Shown here in pieces: positions 1 through 7,070 of a stretch of 64,000 nucleotides of DNA; position 1 is the stretch's first letter; every line of letters starts with the position of its first letter. Source of the stretch: Clostridium_AQ sp900552125. Its GTDB lineage: Bacteria; Bacillota_I; Bacilli_A; Erysipelotrichales; Erysipelotrichaceae. The stretch lies in assembly GCA_037892765.1 (NCBI GenBank), contig JBBKBW010000003.1; one strand, given 5' to 3'. The notes beneath the pieces were generated by a model. It was not told the DNA's origin, did not search any database, and worked only from the letters and a program-made list of their open reading frames with translations. Position numbers and translations under genes: made by a program.

Positions 1-2
1 GA

Positions 3-2417
3 TATAATAATTCTTTATCTAATGTAGTGGAACATTGTAAAGCGGCAGTTTCATATCCAGGTGGTTTGCCAATTCTAATACATGGGCCAACAGGTACAGG
101 AAAAAGTTTAATTGCTTCCTTAATGTATGAATTTGCGCTTAATCAAAGTATTATAGATAAAGATAAAAAATTTATTGCGGTAAACTGTTCGGAATATGCG
201 AATAATCCAGAACTATTAACTACAAATTTATTCGGTCATGTAAAGGGAGCCTATACGGGTGCTGAAGAGGATAATCCAGGACTGATTTCTTTGGCTGATG
301 GTGGAATTTTGTTTTTGGATGAAGTACATTGTTTAAAAGCTGAATGTCAGGAAAAGTTATTTTTCTTTATGGATAAAGGAATGTATCATAAAGTTGGAGA
401 TAATGAAAATTGGTACTATTCTAAATGTAGATTAGTTTTTGCGACTACAGAAGATCCACAAAATGTACTGTTAAAGACCTTGCTTAGAAGAATTCCGATA
501 ACGATAACGATTCCTGCTTTAAAGGATCGCCCTTTAATTGAAAAAAGAGAATTAATTTATTCTATATTGATGAATGAAAGTAAGAGGTTAGAGAAAAATA
601 TATTAATAAGTAATTTAGCTTATCAAAGTTTAATGGATTTTGAATTTATAGGAAATGTAGGTGCTTTGAAAAATGCAATTAAAGCTACGTGTGCAAATTC
701 ATTTTTGGTACATAAAGGAGAATCTAAACTAGTTATTCAAGTAGCAGATCTGCCTGACTATATTTTTCCAGCTTTAACTTCAATTCAATTAAAATCAACT
801 TATAGTCAACAGGAAACCATGATTCCGATTGAACATTTAAAAGGCTCTTCAAATCATGCCATACCATTAATTCATTTATATGACCAATTAATTACAAGGT
901 ATAAAGAGTATCAAAAATCAACATCTTCTTTTCCTATTTATATGGATAAAACAAAAGTTTTGATACAAGGGTATATAGACTATATTATGTTTCATAATCG
1001 ATATCAGACAAATACCAATGAAGCTTATTTATTAAAATTATTAGATAAAATCTATTCAATTGTAATGAATAAGTATTCCATTTCAGTGGCAAATAATGAG
1101 ATTAAAATATATTCTAGAATTTTATTGGAATACTCAAAATGTGCTACTGATGCACATATATGGATCAGTGAACATAAAACTACAGTTAGTGCTTTAAAGC
1201 AGGAATTGCAGGAAAGATTACCTAGGATTTTCTCTATTGCGGAAGAAATAGTAGAGAACGTTCGCTTAAATCTGGATATTGAATTGGATGATTTACTTTT
1301 AGTAATGATAGCTATTATCTTTGCTGGATATAAAAGTCAAGAAGTGAGTTCTTGTGTTGGGGTTATATTGTGTCATGGCTATTCTACAGCTAGTAGTATT
1401 GCGGAAACGGCTAATCGAATGTTGGAACAATATCTATTTGATGGAATAGATATGGAGATTAATATTTCTATTGATAAAGTGGCGCAATTAGTGGATGAAT
1501 ATTTAAAAAGAAAAGGTACGATTCACGAATTGATTTTCTTGGTGGATATGGGAAGCTTAGAAGAGATTTATCGTCGCATTAAACCTTTATCCGATTATAA
1601 TATAGGTCTTATAAACAATGTATCTACCGCTATGGCATTAGAGGTAGGAAATTACATTAAACAAGGGAAGAAAGTAGAAGATATATTAGAAACAATAAAA
1701 GAGCGTCATACTCTATCAACTCATTATCTAAAAAGTAAAAAGAAACAATCGGCTATTTTATCAATATGTGCTACAGGATTTGGAGCCGCGAAAAAGATTA
1801 GCGAATTGTTGGAAAGCTCGTTGCCTCGTAAAATAGATTTAGAAATAATACCATATAATTATCAGAATTTAGTTGAAAATGGAAATCAAGACTCTATTTT
1901 TCAACGATATCAGGTTGAATTAATTGTAGGAACTTTAGATCCAAAAGTTAATGGAGTTCCATTTATGGCAATTGAAAGCGTAATGATGAATGATGAAATA
2001 GGAGTATTGGAGAACATCATACAACAATATTTAACACCAAGTGATTTAGAAGAGTTTCATCAAAATATTACAAAGAACTTTACTTTGTCTAATATTGTTA
2101 ATCATCTAACGATATTGAATGGGGAAAAAATTATTGATGATGTGGAAGAAATTGTCGATTATTTAGAAGAAGATTTAGATGAAGAATTAGATGCTACACG
2201 TAAAGTTGGTTTATATGTACATATAAGCTGCTTGATTGAAAGGCTAATTTTAAAACAAGAAATAACCTATGTAGATGAAATGGAAGAACAAATAGCGCTT
2301 AAAAAGAATAAAATAGAAAAAGTAAAAGATGCTTTTAGTGGCGTAGAAATGAGATATAGTGTCGAATTACCGGAGCCAGAAGCGTTATATGTTCTAAATT
2401 ACTTTAAAAAAACGTAA
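3..2417 (+). CDS. levR: LevR-family sigma-54-dependent transcriptional activator, 5' end cut off by the window
   Basis: A PTS-controlled activator of sigma-54 promoters. The frame stays open to the window edge, so the N-terminal DNA-binding domain lies outside. Counting from the first in-frame GTG (base 27), residues 20-27 are Walker A (GPTGTGKS), 74-79 are GAYTGA (the sigma-54 contact loop, usually GAFTGA), and 92-101 are Walker B (GGILFLDEVH). Then follow a PRD domain (about 300-400), a mannose-type EIIA domain (GVILCHGYSTA, about 450-560), an EIIB-like domain (ICATGFGAAKKI, about 585-680) and a second PRD. This order is that of LevR/ManR. The gene directly precedes a -24/-12 promoter and mannose-family PTS genes, which are its evident target. 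Family assignment is firm; the inducing sugar is unknown. Confidence 0.93.
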   Translation, partial: YNNSLSNVVEHCKAAVSYPGGLPILIHGPTGTGKSLIASLMYEFALNQSIIDKDKKFIAVNCSEYANNPELLTTNLFGHVKGAYTGAEEDNPGLISLADGGILFLDEVHCLKAECQEKLFFFMDKGMYHKVGDNENWYYSKCRLVFATTEDPQNVLLKTLLRRIPITITIPALKDRPLIEKRELIYSILMNESKRLEKNILISNLAYQSLMDFEFIGNVGALKNAIKATCANSFLVHKGESKLVIQVADLPDYIFPALTSIQLKSTYSQQETMIPIEHLKGSSNHAIPLIHLYDQLITRYKEYQKSTSSFPIYMDKTKVLIQGYIDYIMFHNRYQTNTNEAYLLKLLDKIYSIVMNKYSISVANNEIKIYSRILLEYSKCATDAHIWISEHKTTVSALKQELQERLPRIFSIAEEIVENVRLNLDIELDDLLLVMIAIIFAGYKSQEVSSCVGVILCHGYSTASSIAETANRMLEQYLFDGIDMEINISIDKVAQLVDEYLKRKGTIHELIFLVDMGSLEEIYRRIKPLSDYNIGLINNVSTAMALEVGNYIKQGKKVEDILETIKERHTLSTHYLKSKKKQSAILSICATGFGAAKKISELLESSLPRKIDLEIIPYNYQNLVENGNQDSIFQRYQVELIVGTLDPKVNGVPFMAIESVMMNDEIGVLENIIQQYLTPSDLEEFHQNITKNFTLSNIVNHLTILNGEKIIDDVEEIVDYLEEDLDEELDATRKVGLYVHISCLIERLILKQEITYVDEMEEQIALKKNKIEKVKDAFSGVEMRYSVELPEPEALYVLNYFKKT

Positions 2418-2437
2418 GTATTTCGTAAGATTTAAAT

Positions 2438-2473
2438 AAAAGCGTGCTTCGCCACAAAATTGGCACGCTTTTT
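2438..2473 (+). terminator. Hairpin terminator of the activator gene, overlapping the sigma-54 promoter
   Basis: AAAAGCGTGC (2438-2447) pairs perfectly with GCACGCTTTT (2463-2472), with a 15-base loop and a T run. The right arm is at the same time part of the -24/-12 promoter. Confidence 0.75.
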
Positions 2474-2476
2474 GCT
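2460..2476 (+). promoter_or_regulatory. Sigma-54 (-24/-12) promoter of the mannose-family PTS operon
   Basis: TTGGCACGCTTTTTGCT matches the RpoN consensus, with GG (2462-2463) and GC (2474-2475) exactly 10 bases apart. It lies downstream of a LevR-type activator and about 30 bases before the first PTS start codon, leaving a very short leader. Confidence 0.93.
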
Positions 2477-2504
2477 TGTATAAAAGTGAACGGAGGTGGA
2501 CGAA

Positions 2505-2972
2505 ATGCCAAATATTTTATTAACAAGAATCGATAATCGTCTAGTACATGGACAGGTTGGTGTGACTTGGACAAAAACGATTGGAGCTAACTTAATTGTT
2601 GTTGCTGATGATACAGCTGCAGAGGATCATATTCAGCAATCATTGATGAGTGTAACTGCTAAATCATCAGGTGCTGGTATTCGTTTTTTCAGTATTGAAA
2701 AAACTGCTGCTATTATTGGAAACGCTGCTCCAGAGCAAAAGATATTCATCGTTTGCCGCACTCCAAAAGATGTGCGTCGATTGGTTGATGCCGGTGTTCC
2801 TTTAAAAGATGTTAATGTTGGAAATATGCATTTTTCTGAAGGAAAACGTGCTTTATCAAAAAAGGTTTATGTAAATGATGAAGATATGGATGATTTGAAA
2901 TATCTTGCTGGAAAAGGATTGAATGTGTATATTCAAGATGTACCAGGAGATTCAAAAATTACAATTGAATAA
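2505..2972 (+). CDS. PTS mannose/N-acetylgalactosamine-family EIIB component
   Basis: Cytoplasmic phosphocarrier of a mannose-family PTS, passing phosphate from a IIA domain to the incoming sugar. The N-terminal TRIDNRLVHGQV motif holds the phosphorylated histidine, typical of this family (155 aa, normal length). An in-frame GTG nine bases upstream lies inside the Shine-Dalgarno sequence GGAGGTGG, so the ATG five bases after that site is the start. It is the first gene of the sigma-54 operon, followed by IIC and IID and then an AgaI-like deaminase, which favours an amino sugar such as galactosamine. No IIA gene is present in the window; it may lie upstream or be shared with another system. 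Confidence 0.93.
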   Translation: MPNILLTRIDNRLVHGQVGVTWTKTIGANLIVVADDTAAEDHIQQSLMSVTAKSSGAGIRFFSIEKTAAIIGNAAPEQKIFIVCRTPKDVRRLVDAGVPLKDVNVGNMHFSEGKRALSKKVYVNDEDMDDLKYLAGKGLNVYIQDVPGDSKITIE

Positions 2973-2994
2973 ATGAAAAGGAGATGAAAGTATC

Positions 2995-3798
2995 ATGGAG
3001 ATTACATTATTACAAGGGATTCTTTTATCCATTATATCAATCATCGTAGGATTGGACTTCTTCCTTGAAGCATTCTTTATTTTCCGTCCATTGATGGTAT
3101 CGACATTCACAGGTTTAATTCTTGGGGATTTAACACTTGGATTACAAGTGGGTGCTTTAATTGAACTTGCTTTTGCGGGTTTAACACCTGCTGGAGGAAC
3201 TCAGCCGCCTAATCCAGTACTAGCTGGTTTAATGGGGACTGTACTTGCTCATACAACAGGCTGTGAACCAACAGCAGCATTGGGGTTATGTTTGCCATTT
3301 TCTTTTTTAGGACAGTATATTATTTTATTCTATTACTCTGCATTCTCATTCTTTATGGGAAAAGCAGACAAATGTGCTGCAGAAGCAGATGTAAAGGGTA
3401 TTGCTCGTATTAACTATACAACAATGCTTATCGTATCATTAACTTATGGGGTATTGGCATTCCTATGTACTTATGTTGCACAGCAGCCTATGATTGATTT
3501 AGTAAATGCATTACCTGAAGTTATTACACACGGATTAGAAGTAGCTGGTGGTATTCTTCCAGCAGTAGGTTTTGCAATGTTATTACGTGTTATGATGAAA
3601 GCAAAATATATTCCATATTTCATTGCTGGTTTCTTAATGGCATGTTTCTGCGAAATGCCTAACTTATTGCCAGTTGCATTACTTGGTGCAGTATTCGCAT
3701 TGATTGATTTCTTCGGCGTTAAACAAAGAAAAGAAGAAGTTGAAGAAGCTGTAAGGAATGCAGGTGTTTCAGGAGGTGGCAACAATGTCGGAATCTAA
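2995..3798 (+). CDS. PTS mannose/N-acetylgalactosamine-family EIIC component
   Basis: Integral membrane sugar channel subunit of the mannose-family PTS. The 267-aa protein is almost wholly hydrophobic and has the EIIC hallmarks: an early acidic-aromatic stretch (GLDFFLEAFFIFRP), then LILGDLTLGLQVGALIELAF and a glycine/proline-rich AGGTQPPNP segment near residue 65-73. A Shine-Dalgarno AAGGAG precedes the ATG. Its last codons overlap the IID start by 14 bases, a sign of translational coupling. It should pair with the downstream IID to form the permease. The exact sugar cannot be read from the sequence. Confidence 0.92.
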   Translation: MEITLLQGILLSIISIIVGLDFFLEAFFIFRPLMVSTFTGLILGDLTLGLQVGALIELAFAGLTPAGGTQPPNPVLAGLMGTVLAHTTGCEPTAALGLCLPFSFLGQYIILFYYSAFSFFMGKADKCAAEADVKGIARINYTTMLIVSLTYGVLAFLCTYVAQQPMIDLVNALPEVITHGLEVAGGILPAVGFAMLLRVMMKAKYIPYFIAGFLMACFCEMPNLLPVALLGAVFALIDFFGVKQRKEEVEEAVRNAGVSGGGNNVGI

Positions 3799-4582
3799 AA
3801 AATTATCAAAAAGAGACATAACGATGCTTGGTATTCGTTCTTCCTTTTTACAGGCATCATTTAACTATGAACGTATGCAGGCAGGTGGTTTTACTTGGGC
3901 AATGTTACCTGCATTACAAAAAATTTATGGTAATGATAAAGAAAAATTATCTGCAGCTATGACAGATAATCTAGAATTTATTAATACTCATCCAAACCTA
4001 GTAGGTTTCTTAATGGGTTTGATGATTTCTTTAGAAGAAGGTGGAGGAACTCGTGATGCAATCAAAGGTTTGAAGCTTGCATTATTTGGACCTATTGCTG
4101 GTATTGGTGATGCTATTTTCTGGTTCACGATTTTACCAATTGTTGCAGGTATATCTTGTTCTTTTGCATCTCAAGGATCAGTTCTTGGACCAATCATTTT
4201 CTTTACAACTTATGTAGTAATTTGGGTGCTTCGTATTGTTTGGACACGTTTGGGTTATACGTTAGGTACAAAATCAATTGATATGATTACAGAAAACTCA
4301 GATATGATTGCTAATTCAGCAACTATTTTGGGTATTACAGTAATTGGAGCATTAATTGCAAATTATGTTACTGTTACCTTGCTTCCAGTTATTAAGGTAG
4401 ATGGAGGAATTGAAGTTTCAGTGCAAACTGATTTCTTTGATCGTATCTTCCCTAACTTTATTCCAATGTGCATTACTTTATTCTTATTCTATCTTTTAAA
4501 GAAAAAACAAGCAAATCCAGTTGTTCTGATTCTAGCAATTATTGTTCTTTCTATTTTAGGAGCATGGGTTGGACTTGTTTAG
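3785..4582 (+). CDS. PTS mannose/N-acetylgalactosamine-family EIID component
   Basis: Second membrane subunit of the mannose-family permease. The start chosen is the ATG after GGAGGTGG, giving 265 aa beginning MSESKKLSKRDI; the longer frame inside IIC has no ribosome site. Family features are the N-terminal FNYERMQAGGFTWAMLP, the NTHPNLVGFLMGL segment, the EEGG motif (LEEGGGTRDAIKGLK) and LFGPIAGIGDAIFW, followed by C-terminal membrane helices. It overlaps IIC by 14 bases. A strong hairpin just downstream probably reduces read-through into the deaminase gene. Confidence 0.93.
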   Translation: MSESKKLSKRDITMLGIRSSFLQASFNYERMQAGGFTWAMLPALQKIYGNDKEKLSAAMTDNLEFINTHPNLVGFLMGLMISLEEGGGTRDAIKGLKLALFGPIAGIGDAIFWFTILPIVAGISCSFASQGSVLGPIIFFTTYVVIWVLRIVWTRLGYTLGTKSIDMITENSDMIANSATILGITVIGALIANYVTVTLLPVIKVDGGIEVSVQTDFFDRIFPNFIPMCITLFLFYLLKKKQANPVVLILAIIVLSILGAWVGLV

Positions 4583-4598
4583 AATAAAAAAATCATGT

Positions 4599-4627
4599 AA
4601 GCTATCTGTATTGATCAGATAGCTTTT
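4599..4627 (+). terminator. Hairpin between EIID and the deaminase gene (terminator or attenuator)
   Basis: AAGCTATCTG and CAGATAGCTT form a perfect 10-bp stem with a 7-base loop, followed by only a short T stretch, so termination may be partial and lower expression of the next gene. Confidence 0.65.
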
Positions 4628-4647
4628 AAATTATAGGGGTGAAATAA

Positions 4648-5355
4648 ATGAAATTAATACATGAAGAAAACTATGAAAAAATGTCTCAAACTGGTGCTGA
4701 AGTAATCTTAGATAAAATACGAAAGAAACCTAATGCTGTTATTTGCTTAGCAACAGGAAGTTCTCCTAAAAGAATGTATGAGATTATTTGCGATACAATT
4801 AATGAAGAGAAGATTGATATATCACAGGTTACATTTGTGAAATTGGATGAATGGTATGGAGTTGAACCAGATGATTCATGTACGTGTACAAGCTTTATTA
4901 AGCAAAATATAATTGATCGTTTAACTATGCCATTTAAGGAATTTGTAGAAGTTTCTTCTAATACAAAGGATATAGAAAAAGATTTAGCAGAGCTTGATGC
5001 TTTTCTTGAGGAACATCCAATTGATGTAATGATTCTTGGATTAGGTATGAATGGCCATTTAGGATTAAATGAGCCAGCAGATTATTTAAGTTTAGCTAGT
5101 CATTATACAGAATTAAGTGAAAAAACTAAAACACATGATATGGTTAAAGGAAAAGTTCCTAAAGGTGGATTAACAATTGGTTTGCAAGGTATTTTCTCAT
5201 CTGAGAAAGTGCTTATGCTTGTTTGCGGAGATCGTAAAGAAGAGGCCTTTAAGGAATTTATGAGTAAGAGAATATCTACAGCTACACCAGCATCACTGCT
5301 TTGGTTACATAGAGATTGTGTAACTATTGTGGATGATGAATCTTTTAAAGAATAG
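4648..5355 (+). CDS. agaI: Galactosamine-/glucosamine-6-phosphate deaminase-isomerase, AgaI-like (NagB superfamily)
   Basis: Predicted to convert an amino-sugar 6-phosphate to a keto-hexose 6-phosphate plus ammonia in the cytoplasm. At 235 aa it has LATGSSPKRMYE (phosphate loop), VKLDEWYG, and GLGMNGHLGLNEPAD, followed by H-x-M and GLTIG motifs and a late WLH. The LDEW, GHLGLNEPAD and WLH pattern is that of AgaI rather than classical NagB (which has MDEY and GGVGNDGH-type motifs). It follows a mannose-family PTS with no deacetylase gene nearby, suggesting import of a free amino sugar. NagB activity on glucosamine-6-P remains possible; the superfamily is certain, the substrate is inferred. Confidence 0.85.
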   Translation: MKLIHEENYEKMSQTGAEVILDKIRKKPNAVICLATGSSPKRMYEIICDTINEEKIDISQVTFVKLDEWYGVEPDDSCTCTSFIKQNIIDRLTMPFKEFVEVSSNTKDIEKDLAELDAFLEEHPIDVMILGLGMNGHLGLNEPADYLSLASHYTELSEKTKTHDMVKGKVPKGGLTIGLQGIFSSEKVLMLVCGDRKEEAFKEFMSKRISTATPASLLWLHRDCVTIVDDESFKE

Positions 5356-5380
5356 GCATAGTACTATTTGACTCTTCTTT

Positions 5381-5398
5381 TTTGAAAAAGTTTTCAAA
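5381..5398. promoter_or_regulatory. Palindrome upstream of guaB, possible operator
   Basis: TTTGAAAA-AG-TTTTCAAA is a perfect 8-bp inverted repeat ending 6 bases before the guaB -35 box. It does not look like a terminator (no T run) and may bind a regulator. The regulator is unknown. Confidence 0.4.
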
Positions 5399-5404
5399 GG
5401 GATA

Positions 5405-5433
5405 TTGACTTCAATTCTGAATGTCATTATAAT
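5405..5433 (+). promoter_or_regulatory. Sigma-A promoter of guaB
   Basis: TTGACT, 17-base spacer, TATAAT; 66 bases before the start codon, with an AAAGGAGAG ribosome site further on. Confidence 0.88.
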
Positions 5434-5499
5434 TAATAAAAATCAATTTTTATATTAGGAAAGTTTGAAAATTGACTATAGAAAAGGAGAGATGATAAC

Positions 5500-7014
5500 A
5501 TGGCTTACTATTTTAACGAACCTTCTCGTACATTTAGTGAATATCTATTGGTACCTGGATATTCTTCTTCAGAATGTACACCAGCAAATGTTTCTCTAAG
5601 AACACCATTGGTTAAGTTTAGAAAAGGGGAAGAAGAACCCGCACTTTCTATGAATATCCCTATGGTTTCTGCAATTATGCAATCTGTATCAGGTGAAAAA
5701 ATGGCTTGTGCATTGGCTAGAGAGGGAGGAATTTCCTTCATTTATGGATCACAGACAGTAGAAGACGAGGCTGCAATGGTAGCTCGTGTAAAAGCTACAA
5801 AAGCAGGCTTTGTATACAGTGATTCTAATATCCGTCCAGATGCTACTTTACAAGATGTGTTGGATTTAAAAGAAGAAACAGGTCATGCGACAATGGCCGT
5901 TACAGAAGATGGAACAGCCGAAGGAAAATTATTGGGGATTATTACGAGTCGTGATTATCGTACTTCTCGTATGGATCCAATGACTAAAGTTTCTGAATTT
6001 ATGACACCATTTGATAAACTGATTTATGGTGAAGATGGCTTATCTTTAAGTGAAGCAAATGATATGATTTGGGAACATAAACTAAATCAGCTGCCAATCA
6101 TTGATAAAGATCAGCATTTAAAAGCTTTTGTATTCCGTAAAGATTATGATTCTCATAAGGAAAATCCAAATGAATTATTAGATGATCAGAAACGTTATAT
6201 CGTTGGAGCTGGTATTAATACACGTGATTATGAACAGCGTGTTCCAGCATTGGTAGAAGCAGGTGCTGATGTTCTTTGTATTGATTCAAGTGAAGGATTT
6301 AGCGAATGGCAGGCAATTACTCTAAAATGGATACGTGATCACTATGGAGATAGTGTAAAAGTTGGTGCTGGAAACGTTGTAGATGCAGAAGGATTCCGTT
6401 TCCTAGCAGAAGCAGGCGCTGATTTTATCAAGATTGGAATCGGCGGAGGTTCGATCTGTATTACTCGTGAACAAAAAGGTATCGGGCGTGGACAGGCAAC
6501 AGCTACAATTGAAGTTGCGAAAGCTCGTGATGAATACTTTAAGGAAACTGGAATTTATATTCCTATCTGTAGTGATGGTGGAATTGTTCATGATTATCAT
6601 ATTACTTTAGCATTAGCTATGGGTGCAGACTTTGTAATGTTAGGAAGATATTTCTCTCGTTTCGAAGAATCACCAACTAAGAAAGTTACAGTTAATGGTA
6701 CATATATGAAAGAATATTGGGGAGAAGGAAGTGCTCGTGCTAGAAACTGGCAGCGCTATGACATGGGAGGAAGCAAAAAATTATCTTTTGTGGAAGGTGT
6801 TGATTCCTATGTCCCATATGCTGGAGCATTGAAAGATAATGTAGATTTAACTTTAAGTAAAATCAAACATACAATGTGTAACTGTGGTGCTTTAACAATT
6901 GAAGAATTACAGCAGAAAGCTAAGATTACATTAGTATCTTCTACAAGTATCGTAGAAGGTGGAGCACATGATGTTGTGGTAAAAGACAACACATTAGATG
7001 CGAAAGTGAAGTAA
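5500..7014 (+). CDS. guaB: IMP dehydrogenase, Tritrichomonas-like subtype
   Basis: Oxidises IMP to XMP with NAD, the committed step to GMP, in the cytoplasm. The 504-aa protein has the TIM-barrel core with two CBS domains inserted at about residues 95-220. The catalytic loop reads GGGSICITREQKGIGRGQ with Cys320 as nucleophile; the usual bacterial form is GPGSICTTR. Other signatures are CSDGGIVHDYH, MLGRYFSRFEESP, EYWGEGSARARNWQRY and a C-terminal STSIVEGGAHDVVVKD. This set matches, from memory, the IMP dehydrogenase of Tritrichomonas foetus and its bacterial relatives. It is monocistronic with its own promoter and a strong terminator. GMP reductase is unlikely because the CBS domains are present. 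Confidence 0.94.
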   Translation: MAYYFNEPSRTFSEYLLVPGYSSSECTPANVSLRTPLVKFRKGEEEPALSMNIPMVSAIMQSVSGEKMACALAREGGISFIYGSQTVEDEAAMVARVKATKAGFVYSDSNIRPDATLQDVLDLKEETGHATMAVTEDGTAEGKLLGIITSRDYRTSRMDPMTKVSEFMTPFDKLIYGEDGLSLSEANDMIWEHKLNQLPIIDKDQHLKAFVFRKDYDSHKENPNELLDDQKRYIVGAGINTRDYEQRVPALVEAGADVLCIDSSEGFSEWQAITLKWIRDHYGDSVKVGAGNVVDAEGFRFLAEAGADFIKIGIGGGSICITREQKGIGRGQATATIEVAKARDEYFKETGIYIPICSDGGIVHDYHITLALAMGADFVMLGRYFSRFEESPTKKVTVNGTYMKEYWGEGSARARNWQRYDMGGSKKLSFVEGVDSYVPYAGALKDNVDLTLSKIKHTMCNCGALTIEELQQKAKITLVSSTSIVEGGAHDVVVKDNTLDAKVK

Positions 7015-7020
7015 AAAAAT

Positions 7021-7069
7021 AAAGGTTCAACAAAATGATTTTTAATGGTCATCTTGTTGAACCTTTTTT
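7021..7069. terminator. Bidirectional terminator between guaB and the convergent regulator gene
   Basis: AAAGGTTCAACAA (7021-7033) pairs with TTGTTGAACCTTT (7054-7066), followed by T residues on the plus strand; an A tract on the left provides a T run for the minus strand. Confidence 0.88.
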
Positions 7070-7070
7070 C

